In this document: one piece after another, positions 1 to 7,508 of the stretch | Position numbering within the stretch: the first letter of the stretch is position 1 | How the letters are laid out: every line of letters begins with the position of its first letter | Assembly: GCA_964518635.1 (NCBI GenBank) | Contig: CAZFGK010000036.1 | Location: 1-20,601, forward strand | DNA length: 20,601 nt | Direction: 5' to 3' | DNA from: CAZFGK01 sp964518635 | Lineage (GTDB): Bacteria; Zixibacteria; MSB-5A5; GN15; FEB-12 | Translations under genes and position numbers: made by a program | The notes under the pieces: model-generated | The model's input: the letters and a program-made list of their open reading frames with translations, nothing else | What the model was told of the DNA's origin: nothing | The model's database searches: none

Positions 1-22
1 CGGATCGGCGAAGATCCGAAGT

Positions 23-202
23 TCACGAAGACGCCCGGGCCGTGGTTGCGCGCGATGTCTTTTTAACTACGCTCTTCTTGACCGCGCTTTTGGAAACGGT
101 TGATTTCTTTACGGCAGATTTTCGGGCGGGAGTGGTACGGGTGGTGACGGTTGCCTTCTTACGAACGGTCGTCTTTGCCGATTTCTTTTTGGCTACGGTC
201 AC
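23..202 (-). CDS. Short Lys/Arg/Thr-rich protein, histone-H1-like composition
   Basis: A 59-residue frame starting with GTG whose first bases overlap the TGA of the LytR_C gene (GTGA), so it is probably translationally coupled to it. The predicted product is almost entirely Lys, Arg, Ala, Thr, Ser and Val, with repeated AKK/VKK motifs such as AKKKSAKTTVRKK and KSVVKKTS, and has no hydrophobic core or membrane segment. The composition resembles the tails of bacterial histone-H1-like proteins, which bind DNA or RNA electrostatically. It could instead be a disordered N-terminal extension of a following gene: another GTG overlaps its own TGA and reads toward the window edge as MNFGSSPI. In many bacteria a LytR_C gene is followed by rsfS, but I cannot recognise RsfS in the few bases left. 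Function unknown. Confidence 0.45.
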   Translation of the reverse strand: MTVAKKKSAKTTVRKKATVTTRTTPARKSAVKKSTVSKSAVKKSVVKKTSRATTARASS

Positions 203-723
203 TGCGTTGTCCCCTGCGCCAGCATCTTTTGTCGTTTCAGAAAGTCAGTCCCCAGTACCAGTGTGACGGAGACATCCTTGGTATTCACTTCAATAGGTTT
301 GAACATCACTGCCGATTCATCCAGCTTTAGCCAATGACCGAGCACTTTTGCCGCTTCAAGTGGTTCATCCCGAGCGATCAAAAACGTATTCGCGTGAGTT
401 TGACGAGGCATCTCCCGCTTTCCTACCACTGCAATCTCAAAGAGTGGTGATCTCTGGTGATCCAGATAATCAGCGACTTTGGTCAACAGAGAGCGATCCC
501 CGGAGGCATTCACGATTTCAAGCCGAATGACATGATCAGGGAGTTCGGTCTCTTTTGCGACACCGCGGTTGAGTTCCATCCCCATAAAGGTAAAGTAGCC
601 GACCACAAACAGTGATCCGCAAGCCACCAGTGCCTTACCGGCAAAGGGGGCGATACGAAGGGCACTCCTTCGAAAACGCAAGAAACGAGATTCATCCTGA
701 AGTTCTATCTGTTGATCTGTCAT
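199..723 (-). CDS. LytR C-terminal (LytR_C) domain membrane protein
   Basis: A 174-residue protein with a short basic cytoplasmic N-terminus, one membrane segment at about residues 27-49, and an outward-facing domain from about 65 to 165. The stretch starting IRLEIVNASGD, followed by a helix and ending in VTLVLGTDF, fits the LytR_C domain, which occurs alone or behind LytR-CpsA-Psr ligases and is linked to the cell envelope, though its biochemical role is unclear. No LCP catalytic domain is present. The ATG at 723 has no clear Shine-Dalgarno sequence; the next gene upstream ends 60 bases away. The stop overlaps the start of the Lys-rich small gene. The domain call is reasonably firm, the function is not. 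Confidence 0.65.
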   Translation of the reverse strand: MTDQQIELQDESRFLRFRRSALRIAPFAGKALVACGSLFVVGYFTFMGMELNRGVAKETELPDHVIRLEIVNASGDRSLLTKVADYLDHQRSPLFEIAVVGKREMPRQTHANTFLIARDEPLEAAKVLGHWLKLDESAVMFKPIEVNTKDVSVTLVLGTDFLKRQKMLAQGTTQ

Positions 724-783
724 CGGGGGGCAAAGAAGAGATGCCGTACTGGCACAAGGCGGGCAAACAAAAACTATCGAGAA

Positions 784-1290
784 CTAGTAACCGAAGATAC
801 CTCGCTGGAAAAGGGAATGGTTGTCAAACGTATATGGGTTAAAGAGCGATTCTCGTCGCTCGTAACTGAGTGACATAAAGACATTCTTTGACGGCTGATA
901 GTCAAGTCGAAAAGAGGGGAGAATGCGGGCATCGAAACTTTGCTTCTCACGATTCAACAAGGACAGCGGGTCATGCGCCACCGACAGACCGATTGCAAGA
1001 GACATATTCGGAGCCAGATCATAGAACATGGTGGTGTTCAACATCCCGAGTGAAGCCGAGCCGAATGAGCTGGAAAGATAGGACATCGAGTAGGAATGCT
1101 GGAATCGTACGCGTGAAAAATCGAGCAGCCCACGAGAGGATGTTGCCGGTTGCGATCCAAATGGTCGTGAAGTCGCAATCGCATTGATCCGGCTGACATC
1201 AGCAAACTGAGCTCGAGACGAGGGGGCATACATGATCAAGCATGCAATGAAAAGGGAGGCAATGATGGAGAACGTTCGTTGCATAGACAT
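784..1290 (-). CDS. Secreted/outer-membrane beta-barrel-like protein, unknown function
   Basis: A 168-residue protein with a clear signal peptide: a basic start, hydrophobic core IIASLFIACLIMYA, and likely cleavage after SSRA-Q near residue 28. The mature part has alternating hydrophobic/polar strands (VRFQHSYSMSYLS, NMSLAIGLSVAHDP, PSFRLDYQPSKNVFMSLSYERR) and ends in FGY; a terminal aromatic residue is typical of outer-membrane barrels recognised by the BAM machinery. At this length it could be a small 6- to 8-stranded barrel. A GAGG motif lies 11 bases before the ATG, and a possible promoter (TTGACA) lies in the 163-base gap upstream. I do not recognise a family. Confidence 0.55.
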   Translation of the reverse strand: MSMQRTFSIIASLFIACLIMYAPSSRAQFADVSRINAIATSRPFGSQPATSSRGLLDFSRVRFQHSYSMSYLSSSFGSASLGMLNTTMFYDLAPNMSLAIGLSVAHDPLSLLNREKQSFDARILPSFRLDYQPSKNVFMSLSYERRESLFNPYTFDNHSLFQRGIFGY

Positions 1291-1313
1291 AATATCGGTA
1301 CCTCAAACAAGAA

Positions 1314-1343
1314 ATCCAAGCCGAATTCACGATTCGCTGTCAA
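1314..1343 (-). promoter_or_regulatory. Possible sigma-70-type promoter for the barrel-like gene
   Basis: In the 163-base gap between the GlmU-domain gene and the barrel-like gene, the minus strand has a perfect -35 TTGACA (1343-1338), an 18-base spacer and TTGGAT (1319-1314), which is a weak -10 (3 of 6). A start a few bases downstream would give a leader of about 20 bases containing a GAGG motif. The rest of the gap shows no tRNA, repeat or convincing hairpin. Confidence 0.35.
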
Positions 1344-1453
1344 TGATTAAACGTGTTGCAGGATAAGAAGTTCCACGGTTTTTAGGACCAAGCTCGAACG
1401 CCGAAACTGCGTCGGTACCGGCTCCCAGACAATCACCAGCGGCGAGATGCCAC

Positions 1454-2200
1454 TCAGACAACAAGATGGGAGAAGATTTCGGCCAACTCCTGAAGCTGTT
1501 CTGGGGAGTTGACCCCCAATACTTCATTCGGATTTTCTGCCTCAACGATGGCGACCCGATTCCCCTGCTTGTTGAGCAAAGCGACCGCATCAGTCAGGTA
1601 GTATTCCCCCTGCGAATTGGTGTTTCCGATCTTGTCGATGACCTCAAAGAGGCGACGATTGTCAAAGCAGAACGTCCCGGAATTGACTTCAGTGATCTTT
1701 TTCTGCTCGGGGCTGGCATCTTTCTCTTCGACAATTTCAGCAAGATACTCCCCGCTCTTGTCCCGAATGATTCGGCCGTAGCCAGTCGGATCATCGAATC
1801 TGGCTGATAAGCAGGTTGCGGCGGCATTGGCACTATGATGACCGCGCAGCAGTTCTCGAATCGAATTGATTGAAAGAAACGGCACATCTCCGGCGGCAAT
1901 CATCGTGGTCCCATCGAAGTCGATAAGCATATCCCGCGCCTGTGCCACGGCATGGGCGGTCCCAAGTTGTTCACGTTGCCATGCAAATGAGACCGGATAG
2001 CTGGCGAGTGCCTGCTGAACCATCTCCCCCTGATGCCCGATCACCACCACGATCTGCTCAAAGCCAAGCGGTATCAGACGATCCAGCAAGATCCGAATGA
2101 TCGGCTTGCTGCCGATAGGGTGGAGTACTTTGGGGAGGTCTGATTGCATCCGCTTCCCCTTGCCTGCCGCAAGAAGAATTGCCGCATTACGGCCGTTCAT
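1454..2200 (-). CDS. glmU: Stand-alone N-acetylglucosamine-1-phosphate uridylyltransferase (GlmU N-terminal domain only)
   Basis: A 248-residue nucleotidyltransferase that matches the uridylyltransferase half of GlmU, which makes UDP-GlcNAc from UTP and GlcNAc-1-phosphate for peptidoglycan and lipopolysaccharide. Visible signatures are the LLAAGKGKRM loop at residues 9-18 with SDLPKVLH after it, GTAHA at 80-84, the metal-binding Asp in AAGDVPF at 105, DPTGYGRI at about 137-144, IVEEKDA, and a late Asn (GVNSPEQL, residue 231) at the position of the second metal ligand. It stops right after this domain: the left-handed beta-helix acetyltransferase half of the usual roughly 450-residue enzyme is absent. 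Its ATG overlaps the panD stop (ATGA), so it is coupled to panD. A different NDP-sugar pyrophosphorylase is possible, but the motifs fit GlmU best. Confidence 0.8.
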   Translation of the reverse strand: MNGRNAAILLAAGKGKRMQSDLPKVLHPIGSKPIIRILLDRLIPLGFEQIVVVIGHQGEMVQQALASYPVSFAWQREQLGTAHAVAQARDMLIDFDGTTMIAAGDVPFLSINSIRELLRGHHSANAAATCLSARFDDPTGYGRIIRDKSGEYLAEIVEEKDASPEQKKITEVNSGTFCFDNRRLFEVIDKIGNTNSQGEYYLTDAVALLNKQGNRVAIVEAENPNEVLGVNSPEQLQELAEIFSHLVV

Positions 2201-2574
2201 CGTGAAGAAACCATCTGGGGGGAAATCTCGACCGTCTGATTTCGTTCATTGACATGGACCACCGCCGGTGCGAAATCATCCGCCTCGTCGGGAGTCATAT
2301 GTCCGTAGGCGATAATAATCACGAGATCACCAACCTGTCCTTTACGAGCGGTTGCTCCATTGAGTCCGATCATGCCGGAGCCCGGTTCCCCTTTGATGAC
2401 ATAGGTCTCAAATCGTTCACCGTTATTGATATTCACCACCTGCACCTGCTCGAACTCACGGAGATTCGCCCCCTTCATGAGTTCGGCATCAATGGTGATA
2501 CTTCCGACATAATTCAGGTCGGCGTATGTAACCGTAGCGCGATGAATCTTGGACTTACACATTGCGATGAGCAT
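2197..2574 (-). CDS. panD: Aspartate 1-decarboxylase (PanD) proenzyme
   Basis: PanD decarboxylates aspartate to beta-alanine, one of the two substrates of pantothenate synthetase. The 125-residue length is typical. The self-processing site is visible as YVGS with Gly24-Ser25; cleavage there leaves the Ser25-derived pyruvoyl cofactor on the alpha chain. The catalytic residues expected from the E. coli enzyme fall at the same numbers: Lys9, Arg54 (GERF) and Tyr58. LNGATARKGQVGD fits the conserved NGAAA region. The ATG at 2574 is preceded by GAGG at 6 bases, which favours it over the Met four codons later. The gene lies downstream of panC and the Nudix gene and overlaps the GlmU-domain gene by ATGA. 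Confidence 0.93.
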   Translation of the reverse strand: MLIAMCKSKIHRATVTYADLNYVGSITIDAELMKGANLREFEQVQVVNINNGERFETYVIKGEPGSGMIGLNGATARKGQVGDLVIIIAYGHMTPDEADDFAPAVVHVNERNQTVEISPQMVSSR

Positions 2575-2637
2575 GATTGCCTCAATATCGGCAGAGTTTC
2601 GCCATCAGACAAGCCGAGAAAATAGAGGAGATCAGGG

Positions 2638-3108
2638 CTATGCTGGGGCGTCAAGTCGCTGCCAGGTTTCGTCCGGAAAACGTGCGATCTCATCAAAGAG
2701 TTCCGGTAAAATTTGCTTCAAGGATTTCCAGCGGGATCGAGCGACCCCATCATCACATGAACACCAAGTGACCTCGGAGATTTCACCATTTGGACTAATT
2801 TGCTCGTTTTCGATGATCAGTACAAAGACCGGGGCATGCCAGATGCAATCTTTTTGGGGTTCGTAGAATGTCACCAGATGATTGGTTGACCAAAGGATTT
2901 TCGGTTCGACCGAAAGCTCTTCCCGAAGTTCACGAAATGCAGTTTCTGCAAGCGTCTCATCATCCTGACGAGTGCCGGTGATCAATCCCCAGGCGAGGGG
3001 ATAAATCTCCGTTGCGGCACGCTGCACCATGAGTATCTGCCAGTGCTTCTGATGCTGGCGCATCAGCGCGATATTGACACCCTGCGGACGAATGGGAGCA
3101 GAGGACAT
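2638..3108 (-). CDS. Nudix hydrolase
   Basis: A 156-residue Nudix protein that should hydrolyse a nucleoside diphosphate linked to some moiety X, using divalent metal. The Nudix box is complete except for one position: it begins GTRQDDE at about residue 45, continues through RELREE, and ends LSV, with Ser in place of the usual Gly. WGLITG before the box and EISEVTWCS after it fit the NudB-like (dihydroneopterin triphosphate or dNTP) branch, but specificity cannot be read from sequence. I chose ATG 3108, which leaves a 10-base gap after panC; an in-frame TTG at 3126 would overlap panC by 8 bases. Its place between panC and panD hints at cofactor metabolism or housekeeping, which is inference. 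Confidence 0.8.
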   Translation of the reverse strand: MSSAPIRPQGVNIALMRQHQKHWQILMVQRAATEIYPLAWGLITGTRQDDETLAETAFRELREELSVEPKILWSTNHLVTFYEPQKDCIWHAPVFVLIIENEQISPNGEISEVTWCSCDDGVARSRWKSLKQILPELFDEIARFPDETWQRLDAPA

Positions 3109-3118
3109 GAATTCGCCG

Positions 3119-3979
3119 CTATGCAAGTCGGAGATTGTCGATCAAACGGGTTGTTCCGAAAAAGATCGCGCCTGAAAGGACGGTTCCCTTTTCGATTCGT
3201 TTCACCGGTTGCAGATCGACCATTCGATTGAATGAAAAGTAGTCGATCCGGGCAAGAGGTGCGGTCACGGCGATATGCTTTCGCATTTCGCGCTCGATTT
3301 TTGTCACACTCTTTTCACCCGATCGAACCATCTGTTTGGCGAGTTTCAGCGATTGGTAGAAAATCGGTGACTGCGCTCGATGAGTCGGATCGAGATAACG
3401 ATTGCGAGATGACAGGGCGAGCCCATCCCGTTCCCGCACCGTCGGGGCGATAACAAATTTCATCGGGTAGCCAAGATCAGATGTCATCTGACGTAACACC
3501 ATCGCCTGCTGAAAATCTTTCATCCCAAATACGACGAGATCAGGGTGGACGATATTGAACAGCTTGGCAACGATAGTAGTTACACCACGAAAATGAGTCG
3601 GGCGTTTCGCCCCTTCGAGTTGTTGTGTGAGTGAGTGTACTTCGACCCAGGTCTGGAAACGTATCGGATATACTTCTTCCGCTTTTGGTGCGAAAACAAT
3701 CTCCGAGCCCGCATCTCCGGCGATTTTTCGGTCGGCGGCAAGTTGACGTGGATATTTTTTCAGATCTTCATGCGGGGCAAACTGTGTCGGATTCACGAAA
3801 ATTGAAGTGACCACGAGGTCACTACTTTTGCGTGCGGTTCGAATAAGGGAGGCGTGCCCCTCATGCAACGCCCCCATCGTTGGAACGAATCCGATTCTCT
3901 TTCCTGCTCGCGTGAGTTCACGTGAGAGGGTTTGCATCCCTGCAATAGAACGAATGACCTGCGGCAGTTTACTCGGCAT
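3119..3979 (-). CDS. panC: Pantothenate synthetase (pantoate-beta-alanine ligase)
   Basis: PanC joins pantoate and beta-alanine using ATP, via pantoyl adenylate, giving pantothenate for coenzyme A. All family motifs are present (286-residue numbering): PTMGALHEGH at 33-42 with the nucleotide-binding HxGH-type signature, FVNPTQF at 61-67, HFRG at 129-132, FGMKDFQQ near 151-158, and RERDGLALSSRN at 182-193. The frame extends 23 codons further upstream to GTG 4048, but that would overlap the membrane-protein gene by 80 bases, and the extra residues (Pro/Leu-rich) have no family counterpart. ATG 3979 gives the usual PanC length and an 11-base overlap. No strong Shine-Dalgarno precedes either start. 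It forms a pathway pair with panD two genes downstream. Confidence 0.94.
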   Translation of the reverse strand: MPSKLPQVIRSIAGMQTLSRELTRAGKRIGFVPTMGALHEGHASLIRTARKSSDLVVTSIFVNPTQFAPHEDLKKYPRQLAADRKIAGDAGSEIVFAPKAEEVYPIRFQTWVEVHSLTQQLEGAKRPTHFRGVTTIVAKLFNIVHPDLVVFGMKDFQQAMVLRQMTSDLGYPMKFVIAPTVRERDGLALSSRNRYLDPTHRAQSPIFYQSLKLAKQMVRSGEKSVTKIEREMRKHIAVTAPLARIDYFSFNRMVDLQPVKRIEKGTVLSGAIFFGTTRLIDNLRLA

Positions 3980-5126
3980 CGGTCGCAGGGGACTGAGTTG
4001 AACCAGCGGTCGTAATTCCGGCAAGGGGAGGATTGATGTGTTCATCACGCCCGAAGTAAGGGGCTTCCTGAGTCAGATCACGATTGTCCTTCGAACGACG
4101 AATCACCACCATCCCTCGAACGAGCGAGACCGTCACTACCGAAAGCCAATATCCGGCAATCGACAAGAGGAGAAAAAGAAGAATATTGGCAAGGAATCTG
4201 GTCCCTCCGTCACTTCCCCAGCTGCGCGAAACCGAATCGAGCGGGACTGATAGCCAGCGAGGAAATCCTGTGATCAGGATTTCAAATGCCGAGCTATCTA
4301 ACGGCAATCGCTCCAGTGCGGTCTGACAGCTGCGCAGGAGTTGATCTCCGGCAAGCACCGAGCCGAGTTGAATAAGTCCCGTGCCAGCAACAAAGAGAAA
4401 CCAGCCATAGAAGAGACTCACGAGCTTTCCTGAGACCAGGGCATACGCGAAGCTGCCGAACCATCGGTATGGCTGACGCATCACAGCTGAAAAAAGTTCG
4501 ACGGTGAGCACAAAGCTGGTCGGAGATGACTCACAGGCGGCGATGGATGGAATAGCCAGTCGACCTATCAGCCAGACTACGATAACAAAGAGGAGCAGGA
4601 CTGCTAGAATCAAGGCCGGTAAAAGCAGAATGCCATACAAAATTGATGGTAGAATCTCACCGGGGATGAGTGCAGGGAGTCCAGTAGACATGCACAGAAG
4701 AAACATCACCAATAGCACGCCCCAGACCAGCAGATCATGCACAATCACGACCCGAATACGATTCCATGCAGCACCCACCACCTGATCAATTCGTGCGAAG
4801 GGATTCCCTTTGAGTTTCTCAAGCTCTGAGATTGAGACCGCGGTCATGCCGGTCATCACAATCAGTGATCCAACCCACCAGCCAATAAACACAATAATTT
4901 TTGAAATGAGGGAGAGTGACGACAAGTGAATGGGGAGCCAACCGCTTGCATCGGCGACAGTCCCCCATGAGACATCCGAGATCGACGCCCCTAGTTGACC
5001 AAAGTAACTGACCAGACGTAGGGCGATGGCAAGTGAGAATGTCAGAATCGTGATGTAACGAAGAGACAAGCCACGGGTCGGCGCGATAAATATGTCAGTC
5101 CAGCCAAATCCGAATCGGTTTGTCAT
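3969..5126 (-). CDS. Polytopic inner-membrane protein, unknown function
   Basis: A 385-residue protein with about six hydrophobic segments, roughly at residues 23-43, 74-98, 127-148, 161-190, 222-250 and 311-340. The loop between the second and third is charged and probably cytoplasmic (ELEKLKGNPFARIDQ). The C-terminal tail of about 45 residues is polar (RRSKDNRDLTQEAPYFGRDEH...). I recognise no transporter, ligase or polymerase signature, and it lacks the length and periplasmic loop usual for a Wzy polymerase or the 12 or more segments of a Wzx flippase. It lies between the second aminotransferase and panC; its 3' end overlaps panC by 11 bases. An AAGGA lies about 16 bases before the ATG, too far to be convincing. 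Confidence 0.7.
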   Translation of the reverse strand: MTNRFGFGWTDIFIAPTRGLSLRYITILTFSLAIALRLVSYFGQLGASISDVSWGTVADASGWLPIHLSSLSLISKIIVFIGWWVGSLIVMTGMTAVSISELEKLKGNPFARIDQVVGAAWNRIRVVIVHDLLVWGVLLVMFLLCMSTGLPALIPGEILPSILYGILLLPALILAVLLLFVIVVWLIGRLAIPSIAACESSPTSFVLTVELFSAVMRQPYRWFGSFAYALVSGKLVSLFYGWFLFVAGTGLIQLGSVLAGDQLLRSCQTALERLPLDSSAFEILITGFPRWLSVPLDSVSRSWGSDGGTRFLANILLFLLLSIAGYWLSVVTVSLVRGMVVIRRSKDNRDLTQEAPYFGRDEHINPPLAGITTAGSTQSPATDAE

Positions 5127-5193
5127 TGCGGTGAAAAGTCATTCCTTTCAAGCCGCTGGTCAAGCAGGACTCGCATGTGCCAGATCGGGAGAT

Positions 5194-6384
5194 TCATTGG
5201 TCGATTGCTGCCAAAAGCTTCAGGCTTAGAAGGGACTCGATCAATTCCCGGACCACTCGATCGACATCGTACGCGGACATGAGCGGATACAATGGCAAGA
5301 TCAGGACAGATTTTCCGATATCATCGGTCACGGGCAAACTCTTTGCATCTTTATGCCCACGAAACAGAGACATCGTGTGCAGTGGCCTATAATGAATGCC
5401 ACACTCGATCCCCTTTTTTTTCATGACTGCAACGACTGCATCTCGCTGCGACTGACGTTTAACCATTCGCAGCCGAATCGGATACAAATGCCAGGTCGCT
5501 TCAATTTGACGTGGAATTTCAATCAATTGAATTGAGTCAGCGTAAGGGGAAAGAAGTTGAGTATATTTTTTCGCGAGTCGTGCTCGCTTCTTCTGATTGG
5601 CTGAAAAATGCGGCAACTCACCAAGCGCAATGGCACCGAGGACATCCGCGAGATTCCCTTTCAGTCCATCCGCGACGACGTCATACTCCACACTCCCCTT
5701 TGATCGCCGTTGCCATGCATTCCGAGTGATCCCATGACGGGTCAAGAGCCGGACGCGTTCGATATTCTCTTTTGAATGAGAGATCACCAATCCCCCTTCG
5801 GCTGAAGACAAGTTTTTCGTTACGTGCAGCGAGACAACGGAATAGTCGCAGTACGCACAGATCGGCCTGTTCTTGTAGGTTGCGCCGAGGGCATGTGAAG
5901 AATCACTGATGATGGTCAGATGATGCTTACGGGCGAGCTTTCGCATAGATGTATAGTCTGTTGGAATGCCTGCATAGTCGACTGGTATGATTGCTTTTGT
6001 ACGCTTGTTTATTTTTCGAGTGACATCAAATGGATCGAGTGACCAGGTTTCCGTATCGATGTCAGCGAAACGAACGGTTGCGCCGACACTTTTTACTGCT
6101 TCAGCGGTGGCAATAAAGGTGAAAGAGGGGAGGATCACTTCATCCCCCTCTCCGATCCCGGCTGCTTTGAGTGAGGCAATCAATCCGGCTGTCGCGGAGC
6201 TCACTGCAGCAACAAAAGGGACGCCAAATCTCTTTTCAATTTCATTCTCAAGCTCAGCGCAGACCGCACCGGTTGAGAGCCAGCCAGATTCGAGGACGTC
6301 GCTGACTCTTCGTTTTGCCCTCTTTGAAAGGGTCAAGTCAAACAACGGGAGCATCCTCGATTTCTGACTCTGCTTTTTTTTCAT
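5194..6384 (-). CDS. DegT/DnrJ/EryC1/StrS-family aminotransferase (sugar aminotransferase), second of two
   Basis: A 396-residue PLP-dependent enzyme of the fold-type I DegT/DnrJ/EryC1 family, which transfers an amino group from glutamate to a keto-sugar nucleotide. Visible features: GWLSTGA near residue 34, EVILPSFTFIATAEAV, the Asp contacting the PLP ring nitrogen at D161 in ISDSSHALGA, and the Schiff-base lysine K190 in LHVTKNLSSAEGG. C-terminal GIHYRPLH and LPLYPLM also fit the family. Its ATG overlaps the stop of the GT4 gene (ATGA). The N-terminus is unusually Lys-rich (MKKKQSQK). It is clearly divergent from the other DegT protein in this cluster, so it probably acts on a different sugar or position; the substrate cannot be read from the sequence. 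Confidence 0.87.
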   Translation of the reverse strand: MKKKQSQKSRMLPLFDLTLSKRAKRRVSDVLESGWLSTGAVCAELENEIEKRFGVPFVAAVSSATAGLIASLKAAGIGEGDEVILPSFTFIATAEAVKSVGATVRFADIDTETWSLDPFDVTRKINKRTKAIIPVDYAGIPTDYTSMRKLARKHHLTIISDSSHALGATYKNRPICAYCDYSVVSLHVTKNLSSAEGGLVISHSKENIERVRLLTRHGITRNAWQRRSKGSVEYDVVADGLKGNLADVLGAIALGELPHFSANQKKRARLAKKYTQLLSPYADSIQLIEIPRQIEATWHLYPIRLRMVKRQSQRDAVVAVMKKKGIECGIHYRPLHTMSLFRGHKDAKSLPVTDDIGKSVLILPLYPLMSAYDVDRVVRELIESLLSLKLLAAIDQ

Positions 6385-7448
6385 GAGCGTACTCTCATTC
6401 GCATCTGTTCGTATTCGGCGGACATGAGGTCGAGTGATCGAGACCAGGTGTATCTTTCGCTCACAAACTGACGTGCTTTCGTACCGTACTGCTGAATGAG
6501 TGAGGGATTGTCATAGAAGACCCGAATACCACTTTCAAGCTCAGCCGCCGTAGCTCTCTCAATTAGGTACCCAGTCGACAGATGCTGAATTACCTCTGGC
6601 AGCCCCCCAACATTGGTGGCGATAGTCGGTCGACCGAGGGCGGCGGCTTCGAGAACAGCAACACCGAATGAGTCAGACGCAGAGGGACGAAGTAGCAGAT
6701 GATGTTGCGCAAGAAACTCCGGAATCTTTTCATTCGGGAGTGGATCGACGCAGGTGACTGCGTCTAAGATGCCAAGAGACTTTGCTTCTGCTATGTAACG
6801 GGGCTTCATCTCCCCCGGATACAGGAGTGAAAGTGTGATGTAACGTCCGCTTTTTCGAAGTGCAGCAACCGCTGCGATTGCGGTACTTCCACCATACAAT
6901 TCACGATAGCTGGTCATTATACAGAGCCGCAAGGGTGGAGATTCTGGAAGTGACGGAAGTGCCTGAGGGACTTCGACCCCAAACGGAATGATTGAAATTT
7001 CTTTCGTGAGTTCTGGCACCAGTTCTTTGGTCTTTCTTGCAAGAAACGCAGAGGTCGCAGTGATCCGATCCGCTTTTTTCAACGCGTTGCGAGTGAGATA
7101 TTTTTCAATGACGCGATTTTGCCCAGCAAGTACATCCGAGCCCCAAACCGAGATCATTCGCGGGATCTTTCCAAGTAGCATCGACCAGAGAGAAAATCCA
7201 CTGATCGAATGAATATGAACAAAGTCGGGTCGGATACGCTCAAGCTGCTGACGCACTGCGGTGAGAGTTTGCAAATAGACAAGCCGACCGGTGTAGGGGA
7301 AAATAGTCGTGGGAACATCCTTGATTTTATCACCACCGACCGAAAGGACTTCAATTTGATACCCTCTCTGTGTCATTCCGGTTGCCCAGCGGTGCGTGTG
7401 CGCTGAGTCAGCCCAGGCGAAGTACAATATGCGTAGTGGCTGACTCAT
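6381..7448 (-). CDS. Family 4 glycosyltransferase (GT-B fold)
   Basis: A 355-residue retaining-type glycosyltransferase of the GT4 group, which moves a sugar from a nucleotide donor onto a growing lipid-linked or surface glycan at the inner face of the membrane. The N-terminal Rossmann domain starts LRILYFAWADSAHTHRWA and contains DFVHIHSISG and SVWGSD. The linker IIPFGVEV is followed by the C-terminal domain with DSFGVAVLEAAALGRPT at about 259-275 and NVGGLPEVI. In the usual E-x7-E donor motif the first Glu is replaced by Asp (D259), while E267 is kept. The gene stands 60 bases after the first aminotransferase and is coupled to the second by ATGA, so it likely adds one of the amino sugars made here. 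Confidence 0.88.
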   Translation of the reverse strand: MSQPLRILYFAWADSAHTHRWATGMTQRGYQIEVLSVGGDKIKDVPTTIFPYTGRLVYLQTLTAVRQQLERIRPDFVHIHSISGFSLWSMLLGKIPRMISVWGSDVLAGQNRVIEKYLTRNALKKADRITATSAFLARKTKELVPELTKEISIIPFGVEVPQALPSLPESPPLRLCIMTSYRELYGGSTAIAAVAALRKSGRYITLSLLYPGEMKPRYIAEAKSLGILDAVTCVDPLPNEKIPEFLAQHHLLLRPSASDSFGVAVLEAAALGRPTIATNVGGLPEVIQHLSTGYLIERATAAELESGIRVFYDNPSLIQQYGTKARQFVSERYTWSRSLDLMSAEYEQMRMRVRS

Positions 7449-7508
7449 TATGAAACGGTTCGGTCTTCGCGAGCCGACTCTTCTGCGAGCAAGCGAAATA
7501 CTCGAATC

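Noticed and set aside
1..18. CGGATC-GGCGAA-GATCCG stem-loop at the left edge
   Set aside because: Only a 6-base stem at the very edge, no T tract and no visible second copy; cannot be called a terminator or repeat.
748..765. TGGCAC followed by GGGCA on the plus strand, resembling a sigma-54 -24/-12 promoter
   Set aside because: The -12 element lacks the TTGC core and no plus-strand gene follows.
1376..1450. tRNA-like bases (minus-strand GGCGTTCGAGCTTGG resembles a T-loop)
   Set aside because: The five bases on either side of the loop do not pair, and no acceptor or anticodon stem can be drawn.
1327..1590. 87-residue minus-strand open frame overlapping the 3' end of the GlmU-domain gene
   Set aside because: Out of frame with the strongly supported uridylyltransferase gene, and shows no family resemblance; no acetyltransferase hexapeptide pattern, so not the missing GlmU half.
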